Shown: positions 11,934 to 23,536 of the stretch, in pieces
Position numbering within the stretch: the first letter of the stretch is position 1
How the letters are laid out: every line of letters starts with the position of its first letter
The notes under the pieces: generated by a model
What the model was told of the DNA's origin: nothing
Seen by the model: only the letters and a program-made list of their open reading frames with translations
Databases searched by the model: none
Translations under genes and position numbers: made by a program
NCBI GenBank assembly: GCA_030035585.1
Contig: CM057469.1
Coordinates: 36,672,501-36,736,500, forward strand
DNA length: 64,000 bases
From: Dugong dugon
Taxonomy: Eukaryota > Chordata > Mammalia > Sirenia > Dugongidae
Direction: 5' to 3'

Positions 11934-13961
11934 TATTTTTAATTTTTTAAAAAAATTTTTATAGTGGACTTTCAGTATGCCTTTGATATGTACTCAGTAA
12001 ATCTGGTATGTCCTTTTGTTTCATAGTCTTTTGCTTTTCTCTGAATGAATACAATTATGTAATTTACTTTGCAGTTGAAGCTTACTTATTAATATAGTTT
12101 TTCATCATTTCTGCCATGTTCTCTCTGGAAGAGTCTTGATTGCTTCTTTAGCTAAATGAAACCATAGCCAGAGAAAAAATGGTTAAGACATATGATAAAT
12201 TGGCATGTCATTTGCAATTGTGTGTTCTACCCAATAATGAGTTCTCAATTTGAGAGAGATGTTTTCTCCTGGGAGTGCTAGAGGAATTGTTACAGCAGCA
12301 TCCTTCAGAAAAGTTATTCATAGTAATGTATCTCTGGACACATCTAGACTGAGCATAGCTCATGCAAATGATTGTCCTTTCTGAAAAATAGCATATATTT
12401 TTACTTGAAAACTTAATCTTCTTATTCTGAAAATGATATTAAACACATTACATGACTCTAAAAAACTGTGGCTCTGGTATACAAATAAAGCCTGTTTTAT
12501 TATTTCTAAATAACATACAAGTCCTGTTTAGTTGTGTTCATTTTGCTAGGAATGAAAAAAAGCACATTTGCATTTTGCACTTAATTAAATTGGAGTGATA
12601 TAGTATTATATCATCTTTTAAAAACTGCTGGCAAATTTTAAATGTTCGGAGAACTATATAAATAGGGATGAGCAGAGTCTATTCAGGGCAAGGTAATTAG
12701 AGCATCTTTGGCTAGAAGATGTCTGGGTAAAAATAGCTAGTCTCAGATAGTGTTGGAGAAAGGTAATTAAGGCCTGAAGAATAATGATGAAAACCTTTTG
12801 TTCAGATATCCTTTCTTTAGTTTAGGTTTAATGCGTTAACATTCAAAATTGTGAACCCTAGCCTAGAAATCTCCATGTAATCAAAACTAGGTTGGTGGGT
12901 ACTACTGAGTGAGATAAGTCATAATAGCCTATTCTTTATCCCTGCTGAGGAAGACAAATGCATGTGGTCCAGTAACATAACAGGTTATAAAGTAAAAACG
13001 CTTATCTTGCCTTTTGTCATATTTCAACATTATGTATATCTATACACATAATTCTCTAACCCCCGCCACCTCCTCCTCCTCCTCCTCCTTCCGTCTTCTT
13101 TAGGTAATATATACAAATGCATTATGTTAACCTAAATTAAGATTGCTGCATTGTTTTATGCTGTTTTTACCTCTCTGACAAATCCTTTATTACCTCTTTT
13201 TTTCCAAACTTCAAATTCAGGCATCCTTTAATGAACTATCATCAGCCCTTTTCTCTTTTTTTCCTCTAATCCATCCTTTGTAAATCTTTTATTTCTACCA
13301 TTATACTCTGTGAAGTGATTCCTATGTATTTCAGGTCTTCAAGTCTGCTGGACTTTGAAACTGCATTTCCAGCTATTGGCTGGATATCTATACTTAAAGT
13401 GTAATGATATCTTACACTGAATGTCTTCAAAGTCAAGAGTCATTCTCTACCCTCTAACCCTCCAACCTCTACTGCATATGAACGCATTCTTCCTTAGTTC
13501 ATATCACCATCAGTCACTTTTGACAATTGTTCTCATTTTACACATCCAATCAAAGGTGTGCTCATTCTTCTCATGTAGCAGCCATTGCACTTATCTCCTC
13601 CATTTGTTTCTCACTGCCCATTGTTAAAGTTAAGACTCACAGTTTCTCTCACCAGGAATATAGCCATTGCAGCTATTGATTTCATGTGCTGCTCCTGCCA
13701 GTCCATTCCACATACTGTTCATAGAGTCTGCTTCCTTCAGCACTGGTCTGATGATGTCATTACTCTGTGTAAAAACTTCCACTGGACCTACACTACCTCT
13801 TAACCCGTGATGACAATCATCAACCTCATTTGCAAGGCCTGTCGCAACTAGCTCTTTAATCTCTATTACATATGTGCTATACTCTAGACAAATGGAATCG
13901 ATTTATTTTTTCTTCAAATATGTTACATTCCTTTCCATTTATATGCTTTTACATAGTAATA
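11934..13961. other. Single-copy DNA with a CTC simple repeat
   Basis: No repeat or gene recognised apart from a (CTC)n tract at about 13068-13090. The 12050-13000 part is AT-rich and repeat-free, so it is a reasonable place to test for conserved non-coding sequence. The short frames at 13421-13803 show no protein features. Confidence 0.4.
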
Positions 13962-14095
13962 TGCAAGCTTCATGAAGACAGTGTTTTTTTTTTTTTTTAA
14001 TCTGTTTTATTCACTATCCTGCCCCCATCTCGTGAAACAATGCTTGGCATATAGCAAGCAGCCAAATAGTTACTGAATGAATGGATAAATAAATC
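13962..14095 (+). repeat. L2 LINE 3' end relic
   Basis: The segment resembles an L2 terminus: 'aagcttcatgaagacagtg', then after a T-run 'aatgcttggcatatagcaag' and 'tactgaatgaatgg'. Diverged. Confidence 0.6.
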
Positions 14096-14613
14096 TGAGT
14101 AAAAGAAGAAATCGGAATGTATCTCTCATGGGACTCAGCTATTCTTCCCTGGTTTTGGGTTCTGAGTAAATGTCTTGTATCCTTTTAGTACATTCCCTCT
14201 TTTGCTTACTCTTACTTAAGTGGATTATATTCTTTCTAATCAAATTATCAATAGCACAGAAAAATTGAGAAGGCACCATTTAAGAATTTGAATAAAGGAA
14301 CTTGGTTTTAGAGATCTGTTTCATTTTGGGCAGGGCTCCTTGTGACTTCTCTCAGCCTTGCCTTGTCATTCACAAAGTATAAACAAACAAACAAAAAACT
14401 CATCTTTGAGGTCAGGTGTCCCACACCCCAAATACGTGAGCCACCTGTGAATGAGGAAATGTCCCGATTTCAGTGGAACTACTTATTAAATGGATGCAGG
14501 CTGTATCCATGAGTCTATAATACCATGGTTTTGGTTACGTGTGAACAAAGAAATTTATTAAGGGAGGTTTGTGTTAATTAGCAAAGCTTATTACAGATAA
14601 AAAAGATTATTAT
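14096..14613. other. Single-copy DNA
   Basis: No gene or recognisable repeat. Confidence 0.4.
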
Positions 14614-14667
14614 TGGTTCACTATGAGTTGGAATCGACTCGACAGCAATGGGTTTCTTTTTTTTTAA
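14614..14667 (+). repeat. AfroSINE 3' fragment (copy d)
   Basis: Only the last 50 bp remain: 'actatgagttggaatcgact', 'cgacagcaatgggttt', then a T-rich tail. Confidence 0.8.
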
Positions 14668-14787
14668 AATTATAGATAAACAGGCCATTTTTCCTGTTAA
14701 GATAGTAATTCGGTACACTAATTAGTTGATTTTCAAGGTATGCTAATTTGGTTCATTGGAAAGCCACAATAAAAATATCCTCCATGT

Positions 14788-15824
14788 GGAACTAGCACAA
14801 CTTATACAAGGAAAGGTCATGGAAGCCCCATAGACACATCCAGACTCCCTGAGGGCTGAATTGCTGGGTGGATGGCTGTGGGGACCATGGTCTCAGGGAA
14901 CATCTAGCTCAATTGGCATGACACAGCTTATAAAGACAACGCTCTACATTCTACCTTGGTGAGTGGTGTCTGGGGTTTTAAAAGCCTGTGAGCGGCCATC
15001 TAAGATACTCCACTGGTCTCATCCCTTCGCAAGCAAGGGAGAATGAAGAGAACAGGATACAAGGAAAAGATTAGTCTGAAGGACTAATTGTCCACAGCTA
15101 CCAAGGCCTTCACCGGACTGAGTCCAGTACAGCTAGATGGTGCCCAGCCACCACCACTGACTGCTCTGACCAGGATCACAACAGAGGGTTCACAACAGAG
15201 CATAATTCTAACCCACGAAAAAAAGACCAGATTTACTGGCCTAAAGGAGACTGGAGAAACCCCAAGAGTATGGCCCCCAGACGCCCTTTTAGCTCAGTGG
15301 TGAAGTTACTTCTGAGGTTCACTGTTCAGCCTAGGAGTGGACAGCCCCGTAAAACCAAATGAGACTAATGAGATACTGGAGTCCAGTGACAAGGGCCAGA
15401 AAGCAGAAGGGGACAAGGAAGCTGATGATAGGGAACCCAAGGTTGAGTAAGGATGTTGTTGATGTGTTGTGAGGTTGTTAACGATTGTCATAGGGCAACA
15501 TTTGTAGTAACTGTTAAATGGAAACTATTTTGTTCTGTAAGCCTTCATCTTAAGTGAGAATAGCAGCACAATTGGAAGAGCGTAGTCAATGTCACTGAAC
15601 TGTGCATATAGAAATTTTTGAAACGGTGTATCTTTGGCTATGTGTATTTTCACCAAAAAAAAAAAAAAGGTTGAGAAGTTAGAGGGTTGATATGTGGTGG
15701 GGTTGTTAACCAGTGTCATAAAACAACATGTGTACTTCTGTTTCGTGAGAAACTATTTGTTCTGTAAGCCTTCACCTGAAGTACAATAAAAAAATAAACT
15801 AATTAATTAATTTAAAAAAAAAAT
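14788..15824 (+). mobile_element. 5'-truncated L1 3' UTR insertion (L1-D)
   Basis: It is homologous by eye to the reverse complement of the L1-A 3' UTR (about 25320-26340), with shared blocks such as 'gaccatggtctcagggaaca', 'gtgtctggggttttaaaagc' and 'agctagatggtgcccag'. It has no ORF2 sequence. An A-rich tail with AATAAA near 15785 ends it, and ctccatgt flanks it at 14780-14787 and 15825-15832. It is an ordinary 5'-truncated retrotransposition. The 3' UTR has an internal duplication (see findings). Confidence 0.85.
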
Positions 15825-15832
15825 CTCCATGT

Positions 15833-17167
15833 TATGTATCAATATCCACATTCATTTTCTTGCTTAGCAAATGATCAAAACTTTAGGCAGGGAGGAGAAG
15901 CAGAAGCATGATGAAAGTATGATGCCAGAATAATAGAAATGTTTTTCATGGATATTACATGGGACTCAAGATTCCTAACCTGATAAAGCAATTTTTGTTT
16001 AAATAGTTGTTTAGAATGCCACACTAAAAGGCACCCACATGGCTTAAGTTACATGGATGAAGGTGATAGATGAATGATAGCTTGGATTTGAAGCATGAAG
16101 TCAAGAAATAAATGTATTTATGTGGTACAGAAACTACAGATTAAGGATGATGAGATCTCTTCCTTTACCAACAAAGCAGCCGTAAGGATGAGCTCTGGCC
16201 ATCTTGTAATTTTCTTTGATTACAAAATAATATAGGAGATGTATATGTGATGCTAAATGTTTACAATTAAGTAAGCCTGCTCTAAACAGCACAAATTTAG
16301 AACATTGGAACTAAAAAGAATTAAGCCATATTTCCACTTAGGAGAAATTAAAATTGTATGTTTTTTTCATGGCTACTGGAGTATTTGTGGGTATTCTGAG
16401 CATGCTTTTTCAATTTGATTAAATTTTCTGACTCTCCATCAAGTGCTCCAGTTAATTTCTCTCCTGGTGGGCTTTTCAATAGCATGTGGCTTCTTTACAC
16501 AACTAATCATGTTGTGAAGTGTTTTAGATGATTTTTAATGAACAATAAACCAATCTTGATTCTAATTAGGAAAAACAAAGAATTTCTTCATTATATTTAT
16601 GCACAGCACAGGGACACTCATGAGAAGGCAATACTTAACGTTTGGGACACATTTCTGGCCGTGTATTCTGCTCATGACAATAGCTAATAGCTGGCATTGT
16701 TCTTAGAGATAGACACAGTATTACCACTTTTACTGCTTTTGCTCTAGTCACTGGCTTCCAGCAAGCTTGTTCTTGTTATGTGTTTTCCAACTAACCCTTC
16801 AAAACAATTTCTCAAATGTATAGTAGCAGGTGTTTTAGCCCATTTTACTCTAAAATAGGGACATAAAGAGAATAAATGGGCACATAAAAAGTCAGTGCTT
16901 CAGATCATGCTAGAATTTATATCTTATGCTCTAGCATTATCACCTTCTTGGAAGTTCAGGGGACAAGTGAAAATTCATTGTCTTGCCATGTATAAAAGGC
17001 TGTGTTTTCCGAGCATAATGGCCATACTGTAAGCCTCCAGTATTTTTCTAATCTTCTTTAATTTTTCACCTGGGTAGCAGGCCAAGAATTCAGAATAGGG
17101 TAGCCAGGTAAATCAGAATGTTAGTTACCTAGATCTGTACGGCTCACCTGGTGAATTGGGGACTTCT
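15833..17167. other. Single-copy DNA
   Basis: No gene and no repeat that I can name. Confidence 0.4.
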
Positions 17168-17331
17168 GTGACAGTGGGGCATAGTCGTTAAGCGGTATGG
17201 TTACTAACAAAAAGGTGGGCAGTTTGAACCCACCAGGTGCTCCTTGGAAACCCTATGGGGCAGTTCTGCTCTGTCCTATAGGGTCACTACAAGTTGGAAT
17301 CGACTCGATAGCAAGGGGTTTGTTTTTTTTC
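17168..17331 (+). repeat. AfroSINE, short form (copy e)
   Basis: The head 'gggcatagtcgttaagc' is diverged, 'gggcagtttgaacccaccag' marks the B-box area, the 45-bp internal block is absent, and the tail is 'gttggaatcgactcgatag' plus a T-rich end. Confidence 0.88.
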
Positions 17332-17504
17332 TGGTTTGTGACAATGGTGCTAAATGTACTCTTTTCTGGAGCCCAGAATACTAAAGACGTTACTTTTGGC
17401 TAGATTACTCTGCTCAGAGAACAATTATTTAAACATTCACATATAAAAAATATATATGTTATTCAGGATACTTACAGTTTAAATACCGAGATGTATACAT
17501 TAGC

Positions 17505-17575
17505 AGATTACAAAACCAAACCAAACCTGTTGCCCTTAAGTCGATTCCGACTCATAGTGACCCTATAGAGGAGAG
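17505..17575 (-). repeat. AfroSINE 3' fragment (copy f)
   Basis: An A-rich tail start 'caaaaccaaaccaaacctgt' is followed by 'agtcgattccgactcatagt'. The head is missing. Confidence 0.85.
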
Positions 17576-17735
17576 TAATTTGCTATAAGTTATAACTAGT
17601 ATGGTTTGTGTATTTTTTTATCACACACTAAATATGCTCACTTGTTTAAACATGACACTTTCAGTTACCATGTATTATATACATGCTAAGTGGCCAAATT
17701 CTGTGCGTAAGAAGATGAAGGTGGAACCTACAGTC

Positions 17736-17939
17736 CCAAAAAAACCAAAACCCACTGCTGTCAGTGGATTCCAAGTCACAGCGACCTTATAGGACAGAGT
17801 AGAACAGCCCCATAGGGTTTCAAAGGCTGTAATCTTTATGGACTGCCACATCTTTCTCTCACGGAGTGGCTGGTGGGTTTGAACTGCCGACCTTTCAGTT
17901 AGTAGCCGGGTGCTTTAACCACTGTGCCACCAGGGCTGC
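17736..17939 (-). repeat. AfroSINE, long form (copy g)
   Basis: Complete copy: an A-rich tail at the left, 'cagcgaccttataggacaga', the internal 45-bp block present near 17850, 'ggtgggtttgaactgccgac' in the B-box area, and the head end 'aaccactgtgccaccagggc'. Confidence 0.92.
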
Positions 17940-18192
17940 ATATAGTCCCAGTATTCTCAAAGTTTAACCGTGGAGTTACTCCCTTGCCCCCCAGAGATCT
18001 TTTGCTTTTCCTGGTCATTTTATATTAGCTAACTTTAGTTTCTTGATCAAGGTGATGATTTTTCTTCTTTGTTTTTACAAGGCATTTCCAATTTCACCAG
18101 TCTCTTTTTAAATCACAATTCTTTCTGACAGATTTTTGATTGTATCCAAAGTTATAGCCTGGGCCCTGGGCATCTAATTTATGTATCTATAG

Positions 18193-18685
18193 CAGCAGTT
18201 CTCAAACATTTTGGTCTCAGAACTGCTTTACACTCTTAAAAATTATTGAGGACCTCAAAAAGTTTTTTTTTTTTTTCCCACAAAACTGAGAAAAGAATTG
18301 TTTTTATTAATTATTTTGGTACAGGGAAATATAGTTAATTTTTATTAAAATGTTATTTATATTAACAAAAATAACATTTTTATGAAAAACAAATATTTTC
18401 CCCTACCAAAATAATCTAATGAGAAGAGTGGCATTGTTTTACATTTTTTCAAATCTGTTTAATACCTGGCTTAATGTAAGACAGAATCTCAAATCTGTTT
18501 CTTTATTCACTCTATTGCAATATTACATGTCTTGTAATCTCTGGAAAACTCCACTGTACACTTATGAGAGAATGTGAAAAAGGCAAATAAATGATGTCTT
18601 AATATTATCAAGACAATGGTTTTGACCTTGAGAACCCTCTGGAAGGATTTTGAGGACTCCCAGATTAAGTTTCGAAGCTGCTTGC
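18193..18685 (+). mobile_element. hAT-Charlie-like non-autonomous DNA transposon
   Basis: It starts 'cagcagttctcaaacatttt' and 'ggtctcagaactgctttaca', the classic MER-type hAT end. The right end near 18665-18685 ('agtttcgaagctgctt') is a degraded inverted copy. No transposase remains. Sub-family not assigned. Confidence 0.65.
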
Positions 18686-18699
18686 TGCACTCTTCAGAC

Positions 18700-19079
18700 A
18701 CCATCTAGTGAACACCATACACAAGCACCAGTCTACCGTGTGCCAGTGTTAGGGCGCTCTGATTAGTATGCTCTGTTTTTTACAGTTATCTACACTAGTG
18801 GGTTTCTCTCTCTCTCTTTTTAATTTTGTTTTCTTTTCTTCTTTCTCTTTGCAGAGGGAGGTTCAAATTCAGCAACATTCCCTCCCTGCTCTTAAATCCA
18901 CACCCAGACAAGAAACCGCAGGCATTAAACACTTGGCTGACAATACAGTCCTCAGACATTCCCTCCTAGATCTGAGCTGCAGTTGGCTGTTCTCCAAACT
19001 ATTTTGAATGCATATTCTATCAGTAAAATATATATGAGCAATCCTCAATTTTAAAAATTTATTTGTAAGTTATATACAT
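18700..19079. other. Single-copy DNA
   Basis: A pyrimidine-rich run lies near 18805-18852. The 79-residue frame at 18768-19007 crosses it and shows no protein features. No gene recognised. Confidence 0.35.
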
Positions 19080-19253
19080 ATACTTGGCTCCTAATTGAAA
19101 GGTCAGTGGTTTGAATCCACCAGCTGCTCCTCTAGAGAAGGATGTGGCAATCTGCTGCCGTAAAGATTACAGCCTTGGAAAACCCTATAGGGACGTTCTA
19201 CTGTGATGTATAGGGGTCATTATGAGTTGGAATTGACTCTATGGCTGCAGGTA
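19080..19253 (+). repeat. AfroSINE, long form, 5' end missing (copy h)
   Basis: It begins within the head ('cttggctcctaattgaaagg'), keeps the B-box area ('ggtttgaatccaccagctgc') and the internal block ('tctgctgccgtaaagattac'), and ends 'gagttggaattgactctatg'. Confidence 0.88.
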
Positions 19254-19728
19254 TACATATACTATTGCACTCGCTACCACACTCATAGGTATGTATGAGT
19301 CATAATATTCTGTTGCACTCATATGTTATAAAATGCACAAAAATGTAAATAAAAATAGATGAAATTAAAACAAATGTAAAAAGTTTATGATTTTTTTTTT
19401 TCTGTATCGTAGTGAATTATGGCACAAACCACATGGTTTTCTTTGCCTCACTTTGGAGACTCAGTCAGTTGTTGCTTAAATGACAAAATAAAGGAGTTAG
19501 GAGATGCTGTCTTGAAAGAGACTCTTAAGGTTAAAGGAGGTTATTTTGTTTGCTTGCTTGCTAGCGGGAAGAATCTATGTAGAGAGTAGATGGTAGAAAG
19601 GGATGATGGAATAGAAGGCAAAAAGGGATCAATGAAGAGGCACAGGCCCAGGGGTTTACACTCAAAAGCAGGAGGGATAATTTCTAAATAGCCAGTAAAT
19701 AAGTGGTAGTATATGAGGATATAAGTCA
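19254..19728. other. AT-rich single-copy DNA
   Basis: No gene or nameable repeat. Contains a T-run near 19390. Confidence 0.35.
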
Positions 19729-19922
19729 CCCTGGTGGCACAGTGGTTAATGCTTGGCTGCTAATTGAGAGGTTGGTGATTTGAACCTACTAGCTGCTCCA
19801 CGGGAGAAAGATATACCAGCCTGTTTCCATAAAGATTTATAACCTTGGAAGACCCTATGGGGCAGTTCTACTCTGTCACATGGAGTTGCTATGAGTTGGA
19901 ATCAACTCGATGATGAGTTTGG
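19729..19922 (+). repeat. AfroSINE, long form (copy i)
   Basis: Complete: 'accctggtggcacagtggtt', 'tggtgatttgaacctactag', the internal block 'gtttccataaagatttataa', and the tail 'gagttggaatcaactcgatg'. Confidence 0.9.
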
Positions 19923-19991
19923 ATCCATATAGAACACTTAATATATGTTGACTGACATATACTCAGGTAAAGTTTGCTGCAAATAAAGATA

Positions 19992-20096
19992 AACCAAAAC
20001 CAAACCCCTTGCCGGCGAGTCGATTCTGACTCATAGCGACCCTATAGGACAGAGTAGAACTGTCCCATAGGGTTTCCAGGGAGCGGCTGGTGGATT
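19992..20096 (-). repeat. AfroSINE, short form, head missing (copy j)
   Basis: Minus orientation: 'aaaccaaaccccttgccggc', 'gactcatagcgaccctatag', then 'agggtttcc' joins directly to 'gagcggctggtgg', so the internal block is deleted. The tRNA-like head is absent. Confidence 0.85.
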
Positions 20097-20429
20097 CTCA
20101 TTACTCATAATATTGTTAAAGACATAACTCTGAAAAGCTTTTTTTTTTTTAAAGTAATGCAGCAAATACTTGGTCTTGAGTTTAGGTTCTGATCTGATTT
20201 TTCTATTTAGATTAATTGGAGACATATCTTGGGCACCTGCTAAATTTTTGTTAATCAAATAGGAATAATAGTTCTTAGTAAATTAATTCTAAATGTTCAA
20301 GTGCAAGAAAAATTTTAATAACTCTTGTTAACAATATAATTGTAAAAGTAAAGAGACTAAGACTGAAGCATTATATTTTTCCATGTTAATATGAAGAACA
20401 TCCTTAAAATCATGGCTACTATTCTAATG
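20097..20429. other. AT-rich single-copy DNA
   Basis: No gene or nameable repeat. Confidence 0.4.
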
Positions 20430-20819
20430 TAAAGGCCAAATTTATGTATTTTCTTTTCATCTTTTTCATTATTGTTGATTTTGTGTTTGCTGAGTCTTTA
20501 TATTTTTCTAGTTTTTTATTTTGATTTGTAGTATTGTTAGTTTCCTTTGTGGTTACCTTAATATTTGCCCCTATTTTTCTAAGTTTATACCAGTCTTTTA
20601 TTTTTTGTATCACCTTGACTTCCCCACCATATGAAAAATCTGTCTGCCTTTTTTAAGTCCCTCTCTTTTGTTTTAATGTTGTCATTTTTTACATATTGAT
20701 TGATATTTCTGTTTACCTATTTTCAATGTTTTAGCTTTGATGTATTTTTGTGACTTCCCTGTCTGAGTCGATATCTGGTTGCTCTGTCCTGTGTTCTAGT
20801 CTTGCGTTGTTATCTGATG

Positions 20820-21721
20820 TTACTGATTTTCTAGCCAGAGGACTCCCTTTAGTATTTCTTGCAATTTTGGTTTGGTTTTTGCAAATTCCCTAAACTTCTG
20901 TTTATCTGGAAATGCCCTAATTTTGCCATCATATTTTGAGAGACAGTTTTGCTGGATATATAATTCTCGGCTGGCAATTTTTTTCCTTCAAAGCTTTATA
21001 TATGTCATCCCATTGCCTTCTTACCTGCATGGTTTCTGCTGAGTAGTCCAAGCTTATTCTTATTGACTCTCTTTCGTAGATGACTTTTCGTTTATCCTAG
21101 CCGCTCTTAAAATTCTCTTTATCTTTGGTTTTGGCAAGTTTGATTATAATATGTCTTGGTGACCTTATGTGGGGTTCAATGAGCATCTGAGATAGGTGTC
21201 TTCTCATCTTTCATGATATCAGTGAAGTTTTCTGTCAACAAATCTTCAACAATTCTCTCTGTATTTTCTGTTATCCCTCCCTGTTCTGGTACTCCAGTCA
21301 CTCGTAGGTTATTTCTCTTGATAGAGTCCCACATAAGTCTTAGAGCTTCTTCATTCTTTTGAATTCTTTTGTCTGATTTTTCCTTATATAAGTTGGTGTC
21401 AAGTGCTTTATCTTCAATGTCACTAATTCTGACTTTTACTGCCTCAATTCTGCTCCTGTGACTTTCTATTGGGTTGTCTAATTCTGAAATTTTATTGTTA
21501 ATCTACTGGATTTCTGATTGCTGTCTCTCTTTTTTAAGTTCTGCTACTGCTTTGTCTGTATGTTCTTTGGAAGTTTCTGCATTTTGAAGAATTTACTTTC
21601 TAATTTCTAGAAGAGTTCTGTTTATTAATCTTTTGTATTCTGCCTCTGTTAAATCCAAGAAATTCTCTTCCTCCAGATAATTTATTGATTCTTTATTTTG
21701 GGAGCTTGCTGAAGCCATCAT
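20820..21721 (-). pseudogene. L1 ORF1 (RNA-binding protein), broken, copy C
   Basis: ORF1p is the trimeric RNA chaperone that packages L1 RNA. The start (two ATG codons at 21716-21721) reads into MMASASSQNKESINYLEEE. The C-terminal block near 20860-20960 encodes the conserved region around a 'QPRI..YPAKLSLKYDG'-like stretch. The stop is TAA at 20820-20822, after a 'KGVLWLENQ' ending. The span of 902 nt is not a multiple of three, so at least one frameshift is present, and no long frame survives. The N-terminus differs from that of L1-A but matches L1-B. Confidence 0.75.
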
Positions 21722-23129
21722 GGACTGCTTGTTTATTGATATTGACTGTTGTCTCCGAACCATCAATAAGTTATTATAATTTTATTTTATATTTGTTTAG
21801 TGTGTCCTAGCTTCTTGTTTTGTTTTGATATGCCCTAATAGGCTGCTCTTGTGCGCTATTTTGATTACTGGCATCTTTGAAGCTCTAGCATCCTGTCACC
21901 AGGTTGTTAGGTCTGTAATTAATGTGTGCTCAGGAGTATGTTAAATTTTCCTGTATGAATTCAGCTCAGGTGTCCAGGCAGTCGGTCACCAAATGTGTGG
22001 TGCAGGCTCTCACCTACAGTCTTAGAGGAGCATGGGTGATTGGTGTAGGCACAGGTATCTGGCTGCAGTAGTGAGTCAAGCTCTGAGCTAGGCAGGGGGC
22101 TGATGGCTGCCCCTGCGTGTGTGAAAGGAAAGTGTGTCCCTGTTCCCTAGAGTGAGTAGGTAGGTGAGTTTTGCAGCCAGACTATGAGCACCCTGCTGTG
22201 TCGGCTGTAAGGACTAGGGGGCACCACATAATCTTGGACCCCTACAGCAGGTGGCTAGGTGGCGTGGGTGGAGCCACCAGTCCTCTAATCCCTGATATAG
22301 ACAGGTAAGGTGCCTGCTTAAAGGGTAGAGCAGTGTCAAGCATCACAAATATGCCGCTTCACAGCTGAAACAGTTTAAGTTAGACTTCATATGTTTACCC
22401 TGTTGTACTGTGGTAGTGAGGGCTTACGCTGTTGAAATGGGTCCACACAAGTCTATTCAAGGGTGGAAGGCACTCAAAGTCTGCAGACCCCTTATGCCTG
22501 TGCCTAGGCAAAGGAGCTGTGCCAACCCTGAGTTCCTGGCTTGGGGGAGCCAGTAGGTTATTTTTTCCCTGTTTGTTAATTTGTTCCCCCTCCAAGGCCA
22601 GGACAATGGGTCAGGGAGCCTTATGGTATCTACTTCCAGCACAGGGGACTAATAAATTGCTGAAGCTGGCCAGACCTGGTACAGAGTGGGGAGGGAGGAG
22701 GTAAATGAGAGAGAGGTATTTCCCAAATGGATGTTTGTTTTTTTTTAAATCCCCACAAAAGGCCACATGTATGTACTTATGTTTAGTCACCTGGGTGCTG
22801 CTTTTCACTGGTTCGGAGTGTCCAAGCAGAATTTCTGCTGCTGGATCTCTCTCGATGTGGAAACTGCCTCCTGAGTGAGTGCTTGGAGCTGTATGCCCAC
22901 CTCACTGCGCACCCCGAGCTGGTCTGGGCTGAACGGTTGTGGCTTCTGCCGGGTGAGGTCAGGCAACTGCTTGCTCCTTCCAAATCATCTCACTCTCCCC
23001 CCGCCACTCAGTCCAATTCCTCAACTTTGCCTTGTTCAGGGCTCCTAGATATTCATATACAATCAAATCACTTGTGTTTTTCAGGTCTTTGTTGTAAGAG
23101 GAACATAGGAAGCCGTCTGACTACTCTGC

Positions 23130-23149
23130 CATCTTGGCCCCGCCTCATA
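23130..23149 (-). promoter_or_regulatory. YY1-like site at L1-C 5' end
   Basis: Minus strand reads 'ggggccaagatggcag' at the first bases of the element. This fits the core CAAGATGG of YY1 sites. In human L1 a YY1 site at the same place sets the transcription start. A role here is inferred. Confidence 0.5.
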
Positions 23150-23196
23150 TAAAGGCCAAAATTAGATTAGTTTGTCATAATTAAATTGTAATAGAT

Positions 23197-23385
23197 AATT
23201 ACAATGGCTAATATTTATTGAGTGTACACTGTGTGCCAGGAACTATGTTAAATACTCTATGCATTATATCATTTACTCCTCAAAACAATCTTGTGAAGTA
23301 GGTATTATACTTATCCTCAGTTTATAGATGAGGAAACTGAGGCCTGCCTAGGCAAGTGACAGAGCTGAGACTTGAATTCGGGAAT
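23197..23385 (-). repeat. MIR SINE relic
   Basis: Reverse-complement MIR: 'aatatttattgagtgtacac', 'tgtgccaggaactatgttaa', 'agatgaggaaactgaggcct' and 'cttgaattcggg'. Confidence 0.82.
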
Positions 23386-23536
23386 TTAAACAGTGATTTA
23401 TTATAGTTCCTATCCAAAAATATATTAATAAGTATAATTCTGTGGTCAAGTGTTAGGTAACAGTTTTTTTGTTTTGTTTTTAAATGGGGAACTAATGAAT
23501 TATTCCAAAAAGAAACCTAGTGGAAGGTCTCTGCAA

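Larger units (their letters stand above)
20441..23149 (-). mobile_element. ORF1-only L1 insertion (L1-C)
   Basis: A 2.7-kb minus-strand insertion carrying an L1 5' UTR (right, 21722-23149), ORF1 (20820-21721) and part of the inter-ORF spacer, but no ORF2 or 3' UTR. The 5' end, 'gccatcttggccccgcc' on the plus strand, matches the start of L1-B at 49806. Its 3' end stops in an A-rich stretch of the spacer, equivalent to about 52530-52545 of L1-B. The duplication taaaggccaaa flanks the whole unit at 20430-20440 and 23150-23160. The boundaries show that this piece itself was retrotransposed and is not the remnant of a later deletion. It is a young counterpart of HAL1. Confidence 0.82.

Noticed and set aside
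17736-17939. tRNA-like sequence with A- and B-box features
   Set aside because: It is the tRNA-derived head of an AfroSINE. It cannot be read as an intact cloverleaf, and the same head recurs in many SINE copies.
22395-23152. Cluster of overlapping frames of 60-94 codons on both strands
   Set aside because: All lie in the 5' UTR of L1-C, which is homologous to the non-coding 5' UTR of L1-B.
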